DNA of 64,000 bases. Source: Jeotgalibacillus campisalis. GTDB taxonomy: Bacteria > Bacillota > Bacilli > Bacillales > Jeotgalibacillaceae. Shown piece after piece: positions 58,609 to 64,000 of this stretch. Within the stretch, counting starts at the first letter, position 1; each line of letters opens with the position of its first letter. A program made the translations under genes and the position numbers. A model generated the notes under the pieces. It ran no database searches and was not told the origin of the DNA. It saw only the letters and a program-made list of their open reading frames with translations. Where the stretch lies: NCBI RefSeq assembly GCF_000829515.1, contig NZ_JXRR01000021.1, forward strand, positions 62,001-126,000, given 5' to 3'.

Positions 58609-60999
58609 TTATTTCCGTTTTTTCTTACGGCTTTTTTGGTTCTTATTCTTGGCACTGCTTGGAATACCTTCATAAAACTTTTGCTTTTTCTTTTTCTTCT
58701 TTTCAGATGATGCAACAGATGGACGCTCTCCGCCTGAACGGGATTTACCTTTGCCGTCTCCCTTGCCATCTTTATTTTTATCACGGGTACGCCCGCCGCG
58801 GCCGCCTCCGCTTTGAATGACACGTGCAGTGTCTCTTCGCTCGCGTCTCGGTGTTCCTGTCATGCCGACAATTTCAAAATCAATTGCCCGTTCTTCCTTA
58901 TTAACGTTGACGACCCGTACTGTAATTTCATCTCCAATGCGGAACACATTCGCAGTCCGTTCGCCGATCATAGCCATATGACGATCGTCAAAACGGTAGT
59001 AGTCATCTGTCATATAGCTTACATGTACAAGGCCTTCAATGGTATTTGGCAGCTCTACGAACAATCCGAAGTTGGTAACAGAAGAGATGACTCCCTCAAA
59101 TTCTTCTCCGATTTTATCAAGCATAAATTCTGCTTTTTTGAGTTCGTCTGTTTCACGCTCTGCGTCGACTGCACGGCGTTCACGGCCTGAAGTATGAGCA
59201 GCAATTTCAGGAAGCAGCGCGTTCCATTTCTGCTTCGTGCGCTCATCTGTCTTCTTATTAATAAGATACGTTCTGATTAAACGGTGAACGATCAAATCGG
59301 GGTACCTTCTAATTGGAGAGGTAAAATGCGTATAGAATTCAGTCGCTAGTCCAAAATGTCCGAGACTGTTTTCATCGTATTTAGCCTGCTGCATTGATCG
59401 AAGCATCATAGTTGAAACAACCATTTCTTCCGGTCGGCCCGCCACTTCATCAATGATTTCCTGAAGCGCACGCGGATGAATTTCATTACCGGACCCTTTT
59501 ACTGAAAGGCCGAAGTTCGTAATAAATTCAAAGAAGCGCTGAAGTTTTTCTTCTTTTGGATCTTCGTGAATCCGGTAAATAAACGGCACGTTCATCCAGT
59601 GGAAATGTTCAGCTACTGTTTCATTAGCTGCGAGCATAAATTCTTCAATCAGCTTTTCTCCTACTGAACGCTCACGAATGCCGATATCTGTCGGATGTCC
59701 TTCTTCGTTCACAAATACTTTTGCTTCTTTAAAATCAAAGTCAATGGCTCCACGGCCAAATCGCTTGCCGCGAAGAATTGCCGCCAGTTTTTCCATGTCT
59801 TTAAACATCGGCACAAGCGGTTCATACCGTTTCATCAACTCTTCATCTTCGTCTACTAGAATCGAGTTAACATCCCCGTATGTCATGCGCTCATTTGTAC
59901 GGATCACACTCTGGAAAATATCATGATTAATGACGCCGCCATTTTGGTCGATTTCCATTTCACAAGAGAGTGTTAAGCGGTCCACTTTTGGATTCAGTGA
60001 ACAAATGCCGTTGGATAAACGGTGCGGAATCATAGGGATCACACGGTCCACCAAGTACACGCTCGTTCCGCGGTCATAGGCTTCTTCATCTAAAGGAGAG
60101 CCTTCTTGTGCATAGTGACTGACATCGGCAATATGAACGCCTAGCAGATAGTTGCCATTTTCTAATTGTTTCAGTGAAATGGCATCATCCAGATCTTTCG
60201 CGTCAGCACCATCAATCGTGACAGCTACTTCTTCCCGCAGATCTCTTCTTCCTTCCAGATCGGCCGGATCGATTTCATCCGGAACTTCATTCGCCTGTTT
60301 AAGGACTTCTGCCGGGAATTCAACTTCAATGCCATGCTTGTGAATGATCGATAAAATATCTACGCCTGGATCATTTTTATGGCCCAGAATCTCTTTTACT
60401 TCACCTTCAGCACTTTTTCGTCCATCCGGATAAGCTGTAATCTCAACGATCACCTTGTGGCCTTCAACAGCACCCTTGCTTGCTTTTTTCGGAATGAACA
60501 CATCGCTTGTCATTTTTTTATCATCCGGAATGACGAACCCGAAGTTTGAGCTTTCCGTGTAGGTACCGACAATCTGAGTTACACCACGTTCAATAATTCG
60601 AACAACGGTTCCTTCTCTTCTGTCCCCGGACGGAGATTCTTTTGATACACGGACAAGGACTGTATCTCCATGCATCGCATTTGCCGTTTCATTTGGCGGG
60701 ATAAAAACATCATCAAGACCCGGCTCTTCCGGAATTAAAAAAGCAAATCCTTTAGCATGGCCTGAAAGCCTTCCCCGAACCAGATTCATTCTTTCAGGAA
60801 TCCCATAACGGTTGCTTCTCGTTCTGACAATGTGTCCTTTTTCCTCAAGCACAACAAGTGCTTTTACAAGGTATTTAAAGTCCTCAGAATCGTTTATATT
60901 AAATTGTTCTTCCAGCTCCTGAACCGTCAGCGGCTTGTATACTTCTTCCCGCATGAACGTTAACAGGCTGTCTTTCATTTTCATTAACTTATCCTCCAT
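58609..60999 (-). CDS. rnr: Ribonuclease R
   Basis: 796-aa processive 3'-5' exoribonuclease. Winged-helix N-terminus, two cold-shock domains (about 70-220), RNB catalytic domain with [16 protein letters not shown] (catalytic Asp cluster, about 265-280) and [18 protein letters not shown] (about 555), S1 domain ([20 protein letters not shown], about 630-705) and a long Lys/Arg/Gly-rich tail. Degrades structured RNA and acts with SmpB/tmRNA in removing non-stop mRNA, which explains the gene order. GAGGAGG ribosome site. Confidence 0.97.
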   Translation of the reverse strand: MEDKLMKMKDSLLTFMREEVYKPLTVQELEEQFNINDSEDFKYLVKALVVLEEKGHIVRTRSNRYGIPERMNLVRGRLSGHAKGFAFLIPEEPGLDDVFIPPNETANAMHGDTVLVRVSKESPSGDRREGTVVRIIERGVTQIVGTYTESSNFGFVIPDDKKMTSDVFIPKKASKGAVEGHKVIVEITAYPDGRKSAEGEVKEILGHKNDPGVDILSIIHKHGIEVEFPAEVLKQANEVPDEIDPADLEGRRDLREEVAVTIDGADAKDLDDAISLKQLENGNYLLGVHIADVSHYAQEGSPLDEEAYDRGTSVYLVDRVIPMIPHRLSNGICSLNPKVDRLTLSCEMEIDQNGGVINHDIFQSVIRTNERMTYGDVNSILVDEDEELMKRYEPLVPMFKDMEKLAAILRGKRFGRGAIDFDFKEAKVFVNEEGHPTDIGIRERSVGEKLIEEFMLAANETVAEHFHWMNVPFIYRIHEDPKEEKLQRFFEFITNFGLSVKGSGNEIHPRALQEIIDEVAGRPEEMVVSTMMLRSMQQAKYDENSLGHFGLATEFYTHFTSPIRRYPDLIVHRLIRTYLINKKTDERTKQKWNALLPEIAAHTSGRERRAVDAERETDELKKAEFMLDKIGEEFEGVISSVTNFGLFVELPNTIEGLVHVSYMTDDYYRFDDRHMAMIGERTANVFRIGDEITVRVVNVNKEERAIDFEIVGMTGTPRRERRDTARVIQSGGGRGGRTRDKNKDGKGDGKGKSRSGGERPSVASSEKKKKKKQKFYEGIPSSAKNKNQKSRKKKRK

Positions 61000-61037
61000 T
61001 GACCTAACCCCTCCTCTGCAGCAATCTAAACTCGCTT

Positions 61038-61790
61038 TTATTTTTCAACAGACCAGTCAAGCGAATCCAGAAATTCCAGCACATCTTCGTGAAGCTGTTC
61101 TTTTTCTTTATCCAGCGTAATCACGTGCCCGGATTCCTCATACCACTTAAGCTTTTTCTGATCTGTTTCCACACCTTCAAAAATAATATTGGCTGAATCT
61201 GTGTTAATCATATGATCATGACGCCCCTGAACGACAAAAGAAGGCGTATAAATTAAATCAACTGAATTCCGCACATCCTTTATAAGGCCTTGCAGATCTT
61301 TAATCGTTTCCATCGGTGTTTTCGCAAATTCAGTCATTTCTTTTTCAATTTGATCGTCATCTTTTCCTTCATACTTTTTAAATTCTCTTGCATACTCCAA
61401 AACTCCTTTATACATTACTTCTTCACTCTTAATGTACATAGGAGCACACATGGTCACAATACCCTTCACAGGTACAGTGTAACCTACTTTAAGGGAAAAT
61501 ACGCCCCCAAGCGAAAGACCGGCTACTGCAATTTCATCATAGCCCTGGCTCTTTAAATAATCATACCCCTTCATTACATCTTTCCACCAATCCTTAGGTC
61601 CGGTTTTTACCAGCTCCTCAGGCGGCACTCCATGTCCCTTATAATGAGGCGCATGCGATGTATACCCATTTTTCTCTAAAAAGCGTCCCAGCATACGCAC
61701 ATCAGAGGAATTTCCCGTGAATCCGTGCAATAGCAGCACAGCACGCTTTCCGCTCTCAAAGGTAAAAGGTTTAGGCAAATTCAATTTCAT
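61038..61790 (-). CDS. est: Carboxylesterase (Est30/YvaK family)
   Basis: 250-aa alpha/beta hydrolase. Oxyanion HGFTG, nucleophile S93 in GLSLGG, D192 in GRHDHM and H222 in SGHVITLD, which correspond closely to the Geobacillus Est30 triad. Small lid region about 120-165. Cytosolic. Hydrolyses short to medium-chain esters, possibly monoglycerides. Sits between secG and rnr as in many Bacilli, 38 nt before the rnr start. Confidence 0.93.
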   Translation of the reverse strand: MKLNLPKPFTFESGKRAVLLLHGFTGNSSDVRMLGRFLEKNGYTSHAPHYKGHGVPPEELVKTGPKDWWKDVMKGYDYLKSQGYDEIAVAGLSLGGVFSLKVGYTVPVKGIVTMCAPMYIKSEEVMYKGVLEYAREFKKYEGKDDDQIEKEMTEFAKTPMETIKDLQGLIKDVRNSVDLIYTPSFVVQGRHDHMINTDSANIIFEGVETDQKKLKWYEESGHVITLDKEKEQLHEDVLEFLDSLDWSVEK

Positions 61791-61981
61791 CTTTATTCAC
61801 TCCTGTATAGTCAAGTTCTCTCTACTATTTTAATCAACATGAAAAACGAATGCGAATCATGTGTTTTACTTATGTATGTGACAAGCGCTTTATTGCACTG
61901 CAGGACAATAAAGACACCGCGTTAACTCTTTATACTATCCCCTGTTTCATTAGAAAGTAGCAGAACTTTTCAAAGTGAATT

Positions 61982-62017
61982 AAAAAAAGCCTGACCAAAG
62001 GTTGTTTGATCAGGTCA
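61982..62017 (-). terminator. Attenuating terminator after secG
   Basis: Minus strand GACCTGATCA / TTTGGTCAGGC stem and seven T, 9 nt after the secG stop. The gap 61791-61981 then holds room for a separate est promoter. Confidence 0.75.
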
Positions 62018-62025
62018 TCTATTCG

Positions 62026-62262
62026 TTATCGTCCAACGACAAACGCTACAGAAATAGTTAGTACGAAAAACAATACCGCAAGTACAATCGTAATACGGTT
62101 CAATACCAAGTCGATTCCACGTGCTTTCTGTTTGCCAAAGAGCTGCTCAGCACCGCCTGAGATCGCACCTGATAGACCAGCACTTTTACCGGATTGTAAT
62201 AATACTACTACAATCAACGAAATACATGTAATGACAAGCAATACCGTTAATAAAGTTTCCAT
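62026..62262 (-). CDS. secG: Preprotein translocase subunit SecG
   Basis: 78 aa, two membrane helices (residues 1-21 and about 52-74) with the connecting [35 protein letters not shown] loop typical of SecG. ATG at 62262 has AGGAGGTGGG 7-9 nt upstream. A GTG at 62280 would place the ribosome site inside the gene. Part of the SecYEG channel. Confidence 0.95.
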   Translation of the reverse strand: METLLTVLLVITCISLIVVVLLQSGKSAGLSGAISGGAEQLFGKQKARGIDLVLNRITIVLAVLFFVLTISVAFVVGR

Positions 62263-62496
62263 GAGTCCCACCTCCTGCACCGAACATCACAATGAATCAA
62301 TTTTACCACAGGCTGAACACGTAGACAATCATTCTTTTATGGGTAAGCCTGAATAGAATAAGTTTTCAGATGATTATCGATCCGATCAACAGGTAACCAA
62401 CTGTTCTGTTCTGCATTAGAATTTGTAAAATGATCAGAATCATCATACACTAAGAGCAGGAAGTGACTGACACATTTGTCGGAAGAGGTGAAGCAC

Positions 62497-63453
62497 GTGG
62501 GTGGAAGCATTTTAGTAGAAAATATTGTGAAAACGTTTAAAGGCAATGTACAGGCGGTTAAAGGGATTTCACTTGAGGTTGGTGACGGTGAATTTTTTGC
62601 ATTTTTAGGGCCAAATGGAGCTGGCAAGTCGACGACCGTTCAGCTTCTGACGACACTTTTAAAACCAACGTCCGGCAGACTGGAAGTAGCGGGAATTGAT
62701 GTGAATAAAGAACCCGAAAAAGTCCGCTTGCAAATTGGTGTAGCGCTGCAGGAAACGGGGATTGATCCTGACCTGAAAGGGATAGAACTGCTTGAATTTC
62801 AGGCAAGACTGTTTGGGTTTTCAAAAAAAGCAGCAAGAAAACGAGCAGAGGAATTACTCGAACTGGTCGGGCTTACAGAAGACGCTGACCGATTAAGCGG
62901 AAAATACTCCGGCGGAATGCGCAGAAGGCTGGACCTTGCCATGACGCTTGTGCATCAGCCAAAAATATTATTTCTGGATGAACCAACAACTGGCCTTGAC
63001 CCGGCTAACCGGAAACAAATATGGAAAGAGATTAAACGTTTAAATAAAGAAGAAGGAACAACCATTTTTCTGACAACGCAATACCTGGAGGAAGCGGACC
63101 AGCTCGCAGACCGGATTTCCATTATTAATAAAGGCGAAATCGTGGCAACGGGTACTCCGCAGGAACTTAAGCGGACATTAGGGTTTGACGCGATTGTATT
63201 GGATTTTGATTCAGAAGCCAAGTCCACACAGGCTCATGAGCTGATCCAAACGATGAATTTGAATGCAGAAAAGCTAAAAAATGAAGTGACGATTTACGCG
63301 GAAAATGGAACGGCCATTATCTCAGACATTATCCGTCAGCTTGACGAGCACCACCTGCAGCCTGAGCGGTTAAATGTTCAGCCGCCATCGTTAGATGATG
63401 TCTTTATTCAGGTGACCAAAGAGCAGAAAAAGGAGGCTTCTTCAAATGGCTGA
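62497..63453 (+). CDS. ABC-2 type exporter ATP-binding protein (DrrA-like)
   Basis: 318 aa from the GTG at 62497 (GAGGTGA 5 nt upstream). Walker A GPNGAGKST, Q-loop VALQETG, signature YSGGMRRRLDLAM, Walker B ILFLDEPTTGLD and an H-loop replaced by TTQYLEEAD, as in DrrA-type daunorubicin exporters. C-terminal extension of about 80 residues (VLDFDSEAK, NVQPPSLDDVFIQVT). Overlaps the permease gene by 8 nt. Substrate unknown: drug or lipid export is usual. Confidence 0.92.
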   Translation: MGGSILVENIVKTFKGNVQAVKGISLEVGDGEFFAFLGPNGAGKSTTVQLLTTLLKPTSGRLEVAGIDVNKEPEKVRLQIGVALQETGIDPDLKGIELLEFQARLFGFSKKAARKRAEELLELVGLTEDADRLSGKYSGGMRRRLDLAMTLVHQPKILFLDEPTTGLDPANRKQIWKEIKRLNKEEGTTIFLTTQYLEEADQLADRISIINKGEIVATGTPQELKRTLGFDAIVLDFDSEAKSTQAHELIQTMNLNAEKLKNEVTIYAENGTAIISDIIRQLDEHHLQPERLNVQPPSLDDVFIQVTKEQKKEASSNG

Positions 63454-64000
63454 TCAAAAAGGTTCTTTGCTGACAGATACACTGGTCATGACAAAAAGAA
63501 GTCTTGTAACGATTTTGCGCAATCCTCTTATTTATGTTCCAAATCTCGCCATTAGTATGTTTTTCCTTTTTGTTTATGAAGCAGGACTCAGTGGAATTGC
63601 AGACCTTCCAGCTTTTGGAGGAGCCAATTATTTGGCCTTTATTTTGCCGGTTTCGATCGTTTCTGCTGCGATTGGGGGAGCTGGAGGAGCCGGTCAGGCA
63701 CTGGTAAAGGATTTGGACAATGGATTTTTCTCACGTCTGCTTCTTACCCCTGCCTCACGCCTTGCCATTGTTCTTGGACCGATTATTGCAGGAATGATGC
63801 AGCTCGTTGTTCAGGCTGGTCTAATCATCGCTGTTGGCTTTTTTCTGGGTCTAGAGGTTGCAGGCGGCGCTCTTGGGGTACTGGTTGTCTTGCTGCTGAC
63901 TCTCGGCTGGGGACTTGCGTTTGCAGGCTATTCTGTTGGCGTGGCACTTCGCGCAAAAAACGCACAGTCCGCTCAAGCCGGAACGTTTATTTTCTTTCCA
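63446..64000 (+). CDS. ABC-2 type exporter permease (partial)
   Basis: The ATG at 63446 (AAGGAGG upstream) opens MADQKGSLLTDTLVMTKRSL, and the frame is open for 185 codons to the edge. Hydrophobic segments at about 28-46, 66-86, 105-130, 138-160. The cytosolic DNGFFSRLLLTPASR coupling element is a hallmark of the DrrB/ABC-2 family. C-terminus lies beyond the window. Forms the exporter with the preceding ATPase. Confidence 0.92.
   Translation, partial: MADQKGSLLTDTLVMTKRSLVTILRNPLIYVPNLAISMFFLFVYEAGLSGIADLPAFGGANYLAFILPVSIVSAAIGGAGGAGQALVKDLDNGFFSRLLLTPASRLAIVLGPIIAGMMQLVVQAGLIIAVGFFLGLEVAGGALGVLVVLLLTLGWGLAFAGYSVGVALRAKNAQSAQAGTFIFFP

Noticed and set aside
1-64000. Prophage, insertion sequence, CRISPR or defence system
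   Set aside because: No transposase, integrase, phage structural gene, cas gene or regular spacer array was found. The only mobility signs are the ssrA-end duplication and the dispersed repeat.

Overview
The window is chromosomal DNA of a low-to-moderate-GC, spore-forming Firmicute of the Bacillaceae. The evidence is AGGAGG-type Shine-Dalgarno sequences, TTG and GTG starts, an S-box riboswitch, FadR, CodY, CcpA and Fur-type sites, CotF-like coat proteins, and gene order like the B. subtilis yus region (from memory: metNP, yusE, yusF, gcvH, yusI, fadEAN, fadM, yusN, yusU, yusV). The genus cannot be fixed from the sequence alone. Almost all of it is ordinary core genome. The accessory parts are the polysaccharide loci, a small island at ssrA and dispersed intergenic repeats.

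Layout: 1-4.9 kb holds metNP behind a SAM riboswitch, thioredoxin-like and Toprim proteins, gcvH, an ArsC/Spx-like protein and an ArsR-SDR pair. 5.1-11.8 kb is the fadN-fadA-fadE beta-oxidation operon, with a FadR box at its head, plus proline dehydrogenase. 11.9-15.5 kb has two CotF-like genes, yusU, a Fur-box-linked siderophore ATPase, a thioredoxin-like gene and a HAD hydrolase. 15.6-27.3 kb has an RND pump, a class F-like sortase with an Fn3-like tail, a 57-aa basic protein, a DEAD-box helicase, an extended SDR, an AGCS symporter, a FrnE-like protein and ilvD. 27.5-31.8 kb is one giant secreted phosphodiesterase-type protein.

32.3-43.5 kb is an exopolysaccharide locus. It has epsC on the plus strand facing a nine-gene minus-strand operon: epsL, Wzz-like, Wzx-like, a membrane glycosyltransferase or polymerase, two glycosyltransferases, epsM, epsN and an unrecognised dehydrogenase. 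EpsC, EpsN, EpsM and EpsL together match a UDP-di-N-acetylbacillosamine-type initiation route. The operon is preceded by a hairpin plus intrinsic terminator. 43.8-51 kb holds yjbQ, a PilZ protein, hxlR/hxlAB, an arylamine N-acetyltransferase, rlmN, a methyltransferase and an epoxide-hydrolase-like gene. 51-53.4 kb is a tightly overlapped operon of a second phosphoglycosyl transferase, a sugar formyltransferase-like protein and a PIG-L deacetylase.

53.8-57.6 kb has a peroxiredoxin-like gene, then two CNNM/hemolysin-type genes and a 45-aa ORF lying between the true 3' end of ssrA and a degenerate copy of that end, as expected of an ssrA-targeted island. 57.6-62.3 kb is the conserved secG-est-rnr-smpB-ssrA block, read leftward. 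The right edge holds an ABC-2 exporter pair, the permease cut by the window.
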